A stretch of 64,000 nucleotides of DNA from Trogon surrucura (taxonomy: Eukaryota; Chordata; Aves; Trogoniformes; Trogonidae): contig CM036631.1 of assembly GCA_020746105.1 (NCBI GenBank), forward strand, positions 16,792,071-16,856,070, written 5' to 3'. The position numbers and the translations under genes were made by a program. Shown one piece after another: positions 35,401 to 48,607 of the stretch (its first letter is position 1; each line of letters begins with the position of its first letter). The notes below the pieces were generated by a model. That model was not told where the DNA came from. It made no database searches and saw nothing but the letters and a program-made list of their open reading frames with translations.

Positions 35401-38400
35401 AAGCGGAGTAATCAAGCCGCAACCTCCCTGAATAAGCTGATCCTTTGTAGGGTGTCACACCAGATTGCCTCGTAATAACAGGGCACAGGAAAGGCAGAGC
35501 AGGTGCCTTTGCTGAACCCGAAGGCAGCGGGACTGGGGGAAGCCACCCGACCCACCCCTGGTCCCAGGGCAGGATCGTCAGCTCTGACAGACACCGGCTC
35601 AGAGGGTGTCAGGAGACCCCTGTCACCAGGGGAGCCTCAGCCACCTCCCAGTAACCCAGCCCAGAGTCTCGAGGTCTGTGCAGAGGTAATATCTTAGGCC
35701 AATAACCTTCCCTTAATTAAGTCTTCTCTGTCCTCAAGCACTAGACGCTACCCACTGACTCTGGACATGGGAAATCAATAACACAAGTTTATTCAGCCAC
35801 ATCCTTGGGGCTCTCGGAGAGCAAACAAACATCCCATTGCAACACGGAGCAGCAGAATTCAGGCAATGCTGTTCGGTTTGTTCAACACTCTGTCTCGGCA
35901 CTTTCAACTACCCAGAGGTGGAAGGCAGCCAGTAGCAGGCTGGTAAGTAAATGAGTTTTCTGGAGGACACTCGGACCACAGAAGGCAAAATCAGAGAAGC
36001 TCATAAGCAGCAGGACCCTGAAGGGTACGGCGTTCGGGCTGTCGTGGGAGAAAGGCTGGATGTTCAGGGTCTATCCCGCTCTCCTTTGCTGGCAGGTCCA
36101 GTCCCAGGGTGCACCACGTGCCCTTGACTCCCGTTTGTCTCTTTTGTGTTCTTTAGGCAAAAAATCTCAGAGAGGACTAATTTGCAAGCTCTGCCTACTG
36201 CCTGACACATGCACTGACTTCACAAGACCTCTGAGCTCTGCACCCCAGAGCTCTATTTCTGCACCACAGGGGCCTGCTCAACACACAGCTTGGTACTTCT
36301 GCTCAAACCCAGAGGACAAAGAAAACATCATTATTGCAGCTCTGGCTTCCTGCCTCTCATTTGCCTTTATGGGTGGTTGTTAGCAAGGAACTAAGTTTAG
36401 GAACAGAAGGCACACGCCTCCTGGCAGCTGCCTGCACTTGAACAAAAGAACCTGGAGTGAAACTCTCACTCATTTATTTGTTTGCAGTAAAAAGAAAAGC
36501 TTACACCTGACTTTGGCAAAAGCAACCAAGACTTGGTATTTAAAGAACACAATTCTTGTCTTATTCGAAGTGGAGACAGCAGAGGGCTTGGCATAGAGGA
36601 GAGAGCCTTCAGAACAGTGAATGTCTTTAATATACCACAGGACTGCTGCATTCTGTGAAGGGCGAGTCTAGGCAGCAGCCAGGCGGCACACTGCAGCCTG
36701 AAAAAGCGATGACTGCGAGCACCAGGGCGATGAAGATGCTAGGCTGAAGGAAGAATGTCTCTAGAGCGACACAGTTCAGTTTGAGGTCAACCACAGATTT
36801 AGTCCCGAGGGGTGGGGGGGAGCAAGAGAGCTGGGAAGGCAGGAAGGAGTCTCACTCATGCTGAGTTACCTATAGCCACACGCTCTAGCTGGAGCGGCTT
36901 CAGTTGCTCCCAGCATCTGCAGTCAAACAACACCGGTGTTGGTGGGGTCTCAACCACACCGCACTCGCTGCTGCCTTCGCTGGGACTGCTTCTGCAGCCC
37001 CACTGCACGTCCTCAGCCAGCCCAGTCTGTGAGGAGTCCTATTCACTGTTCATTTATAAACAAAGCTCTGGTGAGCAGAGGTAAAAAAAACCAGAAGTCA
37101 TCTGCACAGAGATTAAGGAGGACTGGTTTCCTTCCCAGGAGAGGGGAAGCTGATTCTGGGGACACAGGACTGAGACTGCTTTTTATTTCATCAGTCCCTA
37201 CCACCTCACTGTTACCTTCTGTGCCTACTGCCTGCACCAACCTTCCGACTCTTTCAGACATCCTTTGTCAAACTCAACATAACATACATTTGAACACCTA
37301 GTCACACCAGAGCTCGAATTTTTGCCTCCCTGCTTCCAGACAGTACAAGAAGGTAGAGTTAAACAACAGAGGAGGGTGCAGCATCTCCAAGGACAGACCT
37401 AAAATGCAGGAAGACAACATGGACTAGAGACGCATCAGGCAAAAACTACCAAGACCTCCTTCAGCCCCAGAGAAACTGCCTGGACACGTCAATCCTCTCC
37501 CTCAAAATTCCAGAAGTGGAATTAAGGAAGAGCTAAAGAGAAAGAACTTGTGAGAGGTAGTAATCCATCACCCTTTTACCAAAGCTGACGATACACGGTG
37601 CCAGCGGCAACACCAGAGATCACAGACAGCACAAGGGTTAGGAATGAACCCGTTCCTGCACAGGTGATTCGCAGAAAAACCGCTCTGCCTGTCTGTGCGG
37701 CGTCCAACAGCAGGACAACAAAAGCCAGCAAGAAGGTGAAAATATAGAGCAGCAGCTGAGAGGATGGATTAACAGACAAGCTGAAGATCTAAGATATTAC
37801 GCTAGACAATAAAGGTCCAAGCTCTATCTTAAAATACTCTGTAGCACAGAAGCAAAGAAGTCAGATCTCAAACTAAACAGCCCAGGGACATAAAGAAAGC
37901 AGAGGAAAAGCGGGCTGAAGTCCTAATCAAGTTACAGATTTTCTTTTTCTTTGAAATGCAAAGAAAAGATGGAGCAGCAGACAGCCGCTGAATAGAACTG
38001 AACCAAGGGGAGAAGGGGCTGAAGCAAAGCCATCGCTGAGAGAAAACAGCCTCAAAAATAAGTAGAAAACGCATTTTGTAGGAGTTGCTATAAATCCACA
38101 TGCATCACTTAACATAAACATATACAGTCCAAGAGGATTTGTGCACAGAATCCACAGAACACAGAGGATTAATTTCTAGGGCTCAGGAAAGCTTTGTCAG
38201 TAGGATGCCTTCAGCTCATGCTACTCAGCTGTTTGAGATTTGGCTTCAGGGAGAAGGACACAGTCAGGTGTGATAAATCAGGGCAAGACTGATAAGGGGA
38301 CCCATAGAAAAGTCACTAATATCTACTAACAAATGTGTCTAAGAAACATTTCATGAAAATTAAGTATCTCGGGAGGATAGCGCATGTGGTTTGCTGTAGT

Positions 38401-38405
38401 TCATA

Positions 38406-38490
38406 GTCAAAGAATCATTTGGATGGGAAGGAACCTTTAAAAAAAAATAAATCTAGGCCAATCCCCCTGCCAAGGGCAATAAGCCCCCTC
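38406..38490 (-). mobile_element. CR1 LINE fragment, antisense
   Basis: GAATCATTTGGATGGGAAGG followed by AACCTTT, an A-tract and CCAATCCCCCTGCCAAGGGC resembles the reverse complement of a CR1 terminus. The right boundary is uncertain. Confidence 0.65.
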
Positions 38491-39640
38491 TGCCGTGAGC
38501 TGAGTGAAATCGCTGCTACCCCGTCAGAGCTGGGATCCACTTGCTCCTGTCCTCCCACCACAGAGCTGGGGGGGTGTTGCTACGGATGAGATGGGCTTCA
38601 CACACCCCTTGGGCAGGCTGCTGCTGCTGCTGGACACTGGGGGCTCCCTGCCATGCCCAGCTGAGCGTCAGCGAGCACCGATGGTCACAGCAGAGCCACC
38701 CTCGCACACGCTTACAGCAGCCCTGGAGCTTTTAGTCAGCACAAGCCCCCCTTTCCCAAGAGCTACAGTTATTTCGAAGTCACTCCGCTTTACTCCCTAA
38801 CATACCTTCTGCCCCAGTAGCTTTCCTCAGAGCACCAAGCCAAGACTCCAAAGTTTTCCCTTTCTCTCCCAGCCCTCCCCTTTTTTCCTGATATTGAGAA
38901 TAAAAAAATAAGATACCACTATCAATTCAGAACTCAGTCACTCACTGCCTGCGATGCTTTCTGGGTGACAGTCGTTCCTCCAGCTGCTCTCAGCCTCTCT
39001 CAGAACCAAAACTCCTTGCGCGCAAAAGGTTTTCCGCTGCACTGCCTAAGACTTAAAGGAGGGGAAAACCCCAAATAATTGTAAAAGGAGCAACCAACTC
39101 ACTCTCAAAAGTAAACATCCTGCACCATAAGGAACGAAGAGGCTGACCCCTACGCTAGAACGGTGCTTCAGCTGCCTGCTAAGGCCACAGAATGCTTTTG
39201 TGGGGGACTAACAGAGGAGGAGCAAGGTCAGTCCATAGCCTCGGAGCAGCTGCAGGTTCTGTCAGTGGGTTTGTGACCAGCCCAGCCCGAAGGGAACTAA
39301 AACATCCTCTCCAGCAGCTGCTGCTCAGCCAGGGGACCCCTCAGGCCCCGCAGCAGCTGCCAGCGCCGCACGTACCTGCAAAAGGCAGGAGCCGCCAAGA
39401 AGGAACGGCCTCCAGGGCGAGGAGGCAGAGGGGAGACGAGATCTCCGCCCTCCTCCGCCCGCAGCAGCAGCAGCAGCTCCTCTGCCGGGAGCCCTGGAAC
39501 GAGCCCGCACCGCGCTCCGGCCGGCTGGGCCGCGGCCCCCCCTGGGGCGGGCGGAGACCCCCGGCGGCCTCCCCGCACCTCGGCCACGCGCGGCAGCGGG
39601 CCGGCTGGGCTGGGGGGACCCGCGGCAGGGCCGCCTCCCT

Positions 39641-39700
39641 GCACCTCCATCCTCCCCCTGCACCCTCCATCCTCCCCCTGCACCCTCCATCCCCTCCTTC
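39641..39700. repeat. Tandem 20-bp pyrimidine-rich repeat
   Basis: The unit CACCCTCCATCCTCCCCCTG occurs about two and a half to three times, followed by a CTC/CT-rich run to about 39735. It is polypyrimidine on the plus strand and close upstream of INAFM2. Confidence 0.8.
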
Positions 39701-39814
39701 ATCTTCATCCTCCTCCTCCCTCCCTCTCTCTCTCAGAGGCGCCCAACGGCCGCGCACGCGCAGCAGCCGCACCCCGCGCGCACACGCACACAGAGGCGCG
39801 GGCCGGGGGGCATC

Positions 39815-40796
<982 letters not shown>

Positions 40797-42178
40797 CTTC
40801 TCCCTCCGAACCCGCACTGAATTCCTGCGCTCTTTGTGCCAGTCCGTTACCTAGAAGAGGATATCGGTGTCCAAAGCTCCTCACTATTTGCCGGATCAGC
40901 TGGGAACAATACGAGTTTAGAGGCTGTAATCCATTGTTTAAGTAAAGCCGGTTTTGTTTAACGATGAGCATAAACTTATTTAAAAACATGTGGAAGGTAA
41001 ATTGACTTGTTTACTATATTAAAATATTTTCCCAATATGAATGTCTCTGTAATACGGTACGTTCTCTTTGGGGCTGGGAGGATGATCTGGGAGGAAGGTT
41101 CAGCGGGAAGGGCTCTCTGGGTAGCGCACACGGTTTGCCTGCTTGGAACAGGCAGCTGTGCCGTACGATGTTGGTTGATTTGCCGTTGGTCTCCTTAGGC
41201 GAGGCTGGAGAATCCTCTGTGCGCGCCTAACTCCCGCTGAGCGTGGCAGCCTAAGCGTTGGTGCTGAGAGGAGGTTTGATCTTTCCTGACAGGAGCAGGT
41301 GGAGCTCTGGCGGTGGGCAGCTGCCGCGAGGGGTTTCGTGGCTCCAAAGCCCCTGCTCCTACCTGCCTGGGGTGGCCGAGCCCGCAGACCGACCCTGCGC
41401 CTCGGTGGCACCCCAGAGCCGGTGCTGCCAGGAGGTAGGTCTGTGCCAGCCAGCTCGCGAGGGGCCCTGTGGCTCAGTGTTCTCCTGTCCGACAGCCTTC
41501 AGAAACACTCTGCGGGGCTCTGCTGGTTGGTGAGCGGTGCAGAAATGGCTGTGGGATGCGGGCTGGCGAGTAGGAAACCTCGAGACATCTGTCATTCTGA
41601 GCAGCTGCTTTTCAGAGCGATGGTTTCGGTTGAATGCCTTAACTGTGAGGCTGCCAGGCTGTTCGGTGTCCCTGTGAAATGGTCCCAGTTGCTCAGGTTT
41701 CCTCTGCCGAGGGATGAAGAGGTGCTGTAACGCCGTGTATGCGTTTCGATTGCACAAGTCGCAAAGGCGCTGTACGATGTGGCACTTGGCTTTTTTAGAG
41801 TTGGAGGGGAATAGCCATTTAATTCCGGAATCGTTCTGCTTCGGACTGGTGGTGGTGCGTTAAGCCTGACTCAGCTGGGCATTCCTCTACAGCCTCTGTT
41901 AAAGGTAGAAACAGGATGGTGGTACCTGCTGGTGGGTAGGAGCTCTGGGTCCTGCTGATCGTGCTGCTGTGTGCTCCCCTTGGCGTTTGCCTCTGGTTGT
42001 GGGGGGCAAAAAGGCTTTCTGCTGCTCTCCAGGGGAGGAATGAGTAAAAGAGAAACAAGCCAGGCTCATTGTGTGGTGCCAGTTGAGTTTAGTCTGTTCT
42101 CTTGGCTCCGGTACTAAATGCAGAACCAGTTGGGAAGCGTCTCTGGTGGGGGGGAGCTTGTGTTTAACTTCAAAGATA

Positions 42179-42184
42179 AATAAA
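42179..42184 (+). terminator. INAFM2: Candidate INAFM2 polyadenylation signal
   Basis: First canonical AATAAA downstream of INAFM2 on the plus strand, about 1.6 kb past the stop. Further AATAAA copies occur near 45315 and 46700, so the true 3' end is uncertain. Confidence 0.3.
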
Positions 42185-45169
42185 AGCTCGGCAGAGTTAC
42201 GCCGATGCTGGGATTTGTGTGGTCCTGGCCTGCAGCTCCGACCTGGTGAATCTGCAGTGGCTTTGGGCAGCACATCCGACGTGCGCTGGATGTGCACGGA
42301 CTCCTGGCATTTTTCACTTTAAATACAATTGCTCTCAGAAGACTAATAGAGCATGGCTGTGCCGAGCAGATGGAAGAGGAAGCGAATTGAATTAAATGGG
42401 CTGCGTGGCCCTCTTCCAACCTGTCATGTAGCTGTGGAGAGATGCCTCGGATTCAGGAGCAGGCACGGCTCGAAGCTCTTCTGCGGATTGGCGGTTTTGG
42501 TGGCAAAGGATCTCTGGGACGGCGACTGTTCAGATCCGCTCTATCAAAGGGAACAGGCCCATTGCAGGCGGTTGCCTCCCTTGTCTGGTGCTAAAAATAG
42601 TCGATGAGCCAGTACGGAGATGGTTGTGGCTGTCTTGGTTCCTGTATGAAAGTGCAGGCTTGATGAATTCCCAGGCTGTGTTTTTGCATCTTCTCTGCTG
42701 ACAAACTGAGATTTCAGGGATGCACTTCTGTCTGGGTACCTGTCACAGCTGGCTCTGCAGCATCCCGCTGCTTCACTGCTGTTGTACTAAGCGTGCAAGG
42801 GCAGGGAGGAACCTGTGGCTTGTAAAAGCACAGAAAGATCCCAGACTACTGGGAGCAATTTGAACAGCCTTGTTTTCCAAAACCCTTTTTTTGGGCCTAC
42901 ATTCTTGCGCTGAAATCTCTCCTACATCCTTTCCCTAGCCAGGAATCCCAGTCCTCTGTAGGAAAACCCGTTCCCCGTGAGATGCTACCGCTGCCAGCCT
43001 GCGAGGAGCCAGGCTCTGCGCTTGCTCCTCTCTCTGTGGCAGACTGTCAAAGAAATCAGAGACAAAGTGCGCTTTGCAAATACTTCTGCTAACAGAAATG
43101 GCTTGGACTGGTTTCGGGGTGGAGGCTAACCTTTTAAAATTCAGGGTACTAGGGATTTCTTGGGAAGTAGGGTGGCTGCAACAGATACCAGCGGGATTGT
43201 CATCCTGGGCTGGGAACGTTTGCGTTCTGTTGTTGTCTTTGTGCTGAGGCAGTCACCTGCATCCCTAAAAGGAGGAGTAATGAGTGAAGATTAAAGATGC
43301 CCGGTTCAAAAGCGTATCCAGATGAGAGGATGTTTTCTTGAACTGTCTTGGTTCCTTCCTTGCACGTCGATGCCCTTGGGCTTACACCTATTGATTGAAA
43401 TGTAATACCTGCCCTCTGCCCGCGCACGCTGGGCTCGCCCCATTGAGCTCAATTTGTTCAAGGAGAGTGCGTCGGGCACGGCTCGCGTGCGGAGGGACCA
43501 GAAGGAAGGGAAATAGCTGGAAAAAAAAAAGTTACTGGAGCATGTAATGTGCTCCAGCAGCTGGCTCACACTTTCATCTTCTAAAAGCTGCCTTTTCCCC
43601 ACGCGTGTTCCCCGGGGGTCGCGGCTGATGTAACGCACACCACCTTAATCCTGCGTCCCTGGGACCGGGCTGGGCTGCTGACGGGGAGGACGGTGTTATT
43701 TTTACTCCAGGCCTTAGCTGAATTGCCGAGTGCAGCTGAGCAGCAGTCTTGTGCTGTAGCGTTGGTAACAAAATCAGTGGCTGCTTCCAGGCATCAGGCA
43801 TCTCCTCCAGAGAAGTCAAAGCTCATCTCCATGGGCTGCTCTGGACAGGATTGTGCGCGGGGCAGGGGCTGTTCCTGGGGCTGGCTGTGGAATTCCCGGC
43901 ACACCGGCTTCGCCTGCCTGGAGCTGCGGAGCCCCTGAGCCTGTGGAGCCGTTGCAGAGCCCCTCCAGGGGAAGGCAGCGAGTTGAACTTCACGGCAGTG
44001 CCGTACCCCGCTCCTGCTCTGTGCCTCTGATTGACTTTTACAAGCTTTTCACATAACCTACGAAGCACTGACTACTGCGTTACGCACTTTAAATACAAAG
44101 ATTTCTGACTGAATGCCAGCTTAGCTTCAGGCTCCCGTGCCATTTGCAACCAACTTGTCTGGAGGGGAACTGCTGTGGAAAATTCGGTGAATGTTTCTGT
44201 TAATTTCTGCTTCCAGGCTCTGTTTCGGGCTTTGCTCGGGAGCAAGCTGTGCCGGGAGGCTTCTGCTTCGGCTCGTTGGGGTGGGAATGGAGAGCTGGAA
44301 GTGCTGTCAAGGTTTTACGCCGTTGCCTCGTGCCGTAATTGGCTTAGTGAAGCTGAAGTATCTCCAACTTCATCCCGACGTATTTTTGTCCTTGGCTTGA
44401 GGTTTTCCAAACTGATCACTTTATACCGGAGTTGACTCGCGAGTCTGAAATCAACTTTGTCATGGATCCCAGGTAGGGAGCTGCCGTGTTGAAACTGATG
44501 GCCAGTCCTGCCGGCTGGAGGGGTGTCTAGCAGCGAGCTGTTCCTCTGGTTTAAAGCAAGAGGTGTCTGCCCGAGAGTTGCTGCTGCTGCTTTCCTCTTG
44601 TCTGGAAGAGCCAGAACGGCACCGCAGTGAGCTTTTCGGGCGAGTTTGCAGAACTAGCCTGAGGGTTAAGTGCTTTCCCGAGGGGTAAGCAATCTGAAGA
44701 GGAATTGTCGCTCTAAAAAGCAGAGATTACCGATTCAATTCAGGAAACTCTTAAGTGTGGGACTGAGAAACAACCAAGAAACTGGATTTTATTTTTTTTT
44801 TTCCTCATTACAACTTTTATTTCATATAAATAACCCATCTACATCAGATTTTTCAGTCTTTTGCCTCACTGTAAAGAAGAAAGAGCTAGCCACAGTTTTC
44901 AGAAAAATTGCAATCCAGGCACCAACCAAAGTGCATTCGAGTAAAGTGTTATTAATGAGCGGGGAAAAAAATTACCCTTAGCACAGGCACTCTCTGTACA
45001 GTCCCTGCCCTGGAGCCTGGCACAGACTCAGCCCCTCCTAGCATCGCTGTAACGCCACGTTACTTGGATTTGCAGGAGCAAAGGGAGGGAACGGGGAGGA
45101 AAGTGATGGTTTTCCTTTCAAAAAGGAGTCAGGATGTTAAGAAAATGCAACAATTGCAGATTTTTATCT

Positions 45170-45186
45170 TTTTTTTTTTTTTTTTT
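45170..45186. repeat. Poly-T tract
   Basis: Seventeen consecutive T. No flanking retroposon structure or target duplication is evident. Confidence 0.85.
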
Positions 45187-48100
45187 GGTCTTTCAATGGG
45201 CTCCTGATCCGAGTCGGCGTTTTGCACGGACCCTGAGGCAAGCTGGCTCCTGGTATAGGCTGGTAATGACTCAGTCTGGCTGGGCCAAGATTGAGAGATC
45301 TGGCGTAAAAAACCAATAAATTAAAAAACAATAAGCAATTGTAAGCAGGTTTTTGAGCCCGTCAGATAAGGAAAATCAGCCTTTACCGGTGATGGAGAAT
45401 CTCCAGGGCCTGGAGCAGTGCTGGGTAAGTCTAAATAAACCCAGTCTGGGCTTTGGTGGGGTGAAGACGATTCTACTGATAAAGCAGGAAAGCTGCACAC
45501 TTTGTTTCTTGGCATAATGGCTGGCCTGAAGCCAGGGAGCTCTCCTGAATTCGGTGGGGAGAAAATCCCCAGGCTTGTCCTTCAGGAGATGGGTGCTGTG
45601 GATCTAAGTCACGTGGCCAAACAAAATGATTATCTGTGCAAATATTAGTTTATTAAAACAGCGTACAGCATTTCTGCCACCCAGGCCAACCTCATCACCA
45701 AGGCAGTCTGGCATCTTGGTTAGCAAACGCATCCTGCAGTGAAATCCAGTAAATCTCCACACACACGTGTCTGCCTGTACCTTTACTCCTGCGTCAAGTA
45801 TTAGAGCAGCGCTTCAAAACGAGGGCGATATCCCCTCTGCCGTGACATTCAGAAGTCAGAAATTACCTTATTCCTTGTGCCTGCCTTCCTCTTAATGAGT
45901 AGCCCTAATTCAGCCAGGTCCTAGTTTGTTGTGAATCTCTCAGTTGCTTGGAAGTCCAAGCAGCCGGGATTCTTGCACATTTTTCTTTGCCCCTCCAGAT
46001 CCCCGATTTGAAAGGTGTCTTTTAAGGCCAGGTTGAAACGGCAGCTTCCAGGGGAACTGCTGCCCTCTCCGTCAAGCACGAGGCTACGAAAGGCACCACC
46101 AGGAAGGTGAAAGCATTGGGTAGGAACCCTTAGACCCTCGGCTCCAGTTTGGCCTGGGTCTCTTTGTGCAGGGCGGTGGAGAAGGAAGGTTATTGCGTCT
46201 GCACCGTCCTGCTACTTCGTGCAAGCACCTCCGGTTGCTGCAGCCTCGCCGAGCTGCCCGTGGACCCGCTCAGTCGAGCAGCCGCGTCGCCCCACGGGCT
46301 GATTCAGGCTCCGCAGCGTCGCCCCGCTGCATCTAACGGGAGGAGCAAAGCGCGCTGATGAAGGAGGAGATGCTGTGGTTACCGTGTGCTCGTCAAACAC
46401 CCCTGCACCCCACAGCGTAACCCAGGGATCCTCCGTCCCCTTTGTGCCCCGCAGCCCCACGCAACTACTGCACGTTTGCCGACACTTCAACCACGTACAA
46501 ACCTCTCGCGCAAGCTCTGAACGCTGCCCCTTCATCCACCCACCGAGCTACGACGTGAAGCCTCTCGCCCTCTCCTAACCTGCCATCGATCGCCTGCTCC
46601 CTGCGCGGGAGAGCTCGCACAGCCCCTGCCCCCCTCGGCGGGAGGAAACGGGTGGTGTGCCCAGAAACCTAAATAATTAACTTTAAACAGAATTAGTCAT
46701 TAAATAAAATAAAGTGCATCCAGTAGACGTTTTGTTGGCTTGCCACACAGCTGCAATATAGGCAAAACAAATACAAAAGGTAAGCAATGATGGGGTTTTT
46801 TTGTAGTTTGGGAGTGTGTGTAGCCTTCCCTTTGTGTGTATCCTTTGGCATACGCGTGGGAAAGGACGATGCCAAAACTGAGCAGGGATGGGGGGTGGTG
46901 ATGGGAGACCCCCCGTGTTGTGAACGGGCGCTGAAGGGCACGGGGCAGGTGCTGAAAGCTGGTTTCATAGAAGGTCAAAGAGTGAGGACAAGCTTGTGCT
47001 CCTCTTCTCATCCACCACCTTCAGCACGTGATCCTGCGAAAGGAGAGCAGAGACAGCAGCGGGATTATCGGTCTTTAGGGAACTGCTGAGCAGTAAATTA
47101 AAAACGCCTGCTGAGTTTCAGCCTGACCTTCCTGCACGGCTGGGACGGCTCGGGAGGGACCAGAAACCTGCCTGCCAGACCCGAGGGGAGCGACGCGGCG
47201 CTGCGCAGCGCAGGGCACAAATGGAGCTGGATGGAACGCACTCTCAGCCCCGCTCTGGGTTAGGTAAGGCTGCTTCACTCTCTCCTTTTGTCTCAAGAGC
47301 AACAATCTTTCACGTGTTGTTGTGCGTGCTCGTGCAGCATCTGGAGTAACGAGAGGAGGGGCTGATTTTGGGGAGGGCTCTGTGGTCCTCTCCTGTGAAA
47401 CCTGGCCGGGGGTTGGCCAAGGGCGGACGGGAGCATCAGCTTTTCTCCAGTGAAAAAACCACCCCGTGGGGAGAGCCTGCTGTCCTGGAGCTGCCTCCAG
47501 ACCCAAACACGTTGGTTTTAATTGGGAAAGGCAGGCTTATTTTTTTCTCCAGCCGCCAGATGCTTGGGTGCTGCCAGAACTGCTGAGCTGGCATTTTCCA
47601 CGTTCCAGTCCACAGATCTGCCTTTTGCTGATGCAGGTTTCAGCACCCAAAGCTCTCAAGAAAGGGCAGAGCAGGGGGGATATAAAAAGAAAAACAGACG
47701 ATGGATCGCAAAGGCAAGAGAGGCGATGGGAAGCTTGACTCACGTAAAAAGAAACCCTCTAAAGGAATCATTTAAGGACAGAGCCATGGATATCTAATAA
47801 GGAACTGCACCGAAATCATACCCAAGGTACTGACACAGTCAGTGCTGTACACCGCTGAGAGGAGGCTCTAAGACTGTTGCTGGAGATATTTTTCGTTGTC
47901 CTGTGTGTGTGCAGTGGATGGGCTTGGCCGTATCCTGCTGCCGGGGCGGTGCTCAGGGCTGCAGCAGCACGCTTCTGGGGTTTAATGCTACTGGGAAGGG
48001 CCAGGAAGCAGATTTTAAGAGTTGTAAACCACTCTTTTTACAAGTCTGAGCTGAGTCCAGAGCTAGCTCTGTTTACTGTTAATCTATTCTATTATTAATG

Positions 48101-48542
48101 GTTTCTTTGCTAGCCCTTTGCTGGTAGGCAGTCCCCCTCCTGTTTTGCAGTACCGTCCTTTCAATACAAACACCTTCCTTCTGCACCCCAGTGAGCCCCT
48201 GCAGCCAGGACACTGGTGAGCCTTAAAGTCGTCACTTCTGTCAGTAATTAGACGTAGTGATCAGCATTCTCTCATTTCACACTGCATCCTCTGGCAACTC
48301 GCCCTTCTTCCGTCAGCCGAGGTTAGTGCTACCCACCCTCTGCTTGGGCGGGAGGACGTAATTTTGTTGGGTCTCTCTTGGGGCAGGTCCAGAGTTGCCA
48401 GAGACAGTTTTGTTCTTGGTGGGCCGCTCAGTCAGTCTCGTGAAATACCACAAGGCAAACCCAGACGTGGTGTGGAAGGACCATCTGTTAGACATCATCA
48501 CACCAGATTTTCTCACTTGGCTTTTTAAAAAATGGATATCCA

Positions 48543-48543
<1 letters not shown>

Positions 48544-48591
<48 letters not shown>

Positions 48592-48607
48592 GTATATCTA
48601 TATATAT
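48544..48607. repeat. Compound (TC)n-(TA)n microsatellite
   Basis: A run of about eight CT dinucleotides passes directly into about 24 TA dinucleotides interrupted by TGTA and CTA. Likely length-polymorphic. Confidence 0.95.

Larger units (their letters stand above)
31546..39289. other. Intergenic DNA between PLCB2 and INAFM2
   Basis: The two genes are head to head, about 8.7 kb apart. It contains one CR1 3' end (32098-32415) and one antisense CR1 fragment (about 38406-38490). Short A-rich CCCAACC/AACAAACC tracts lie near 33107 and 34297. No coding exon is recognised; all open frames are short. Confidence 0.6.
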
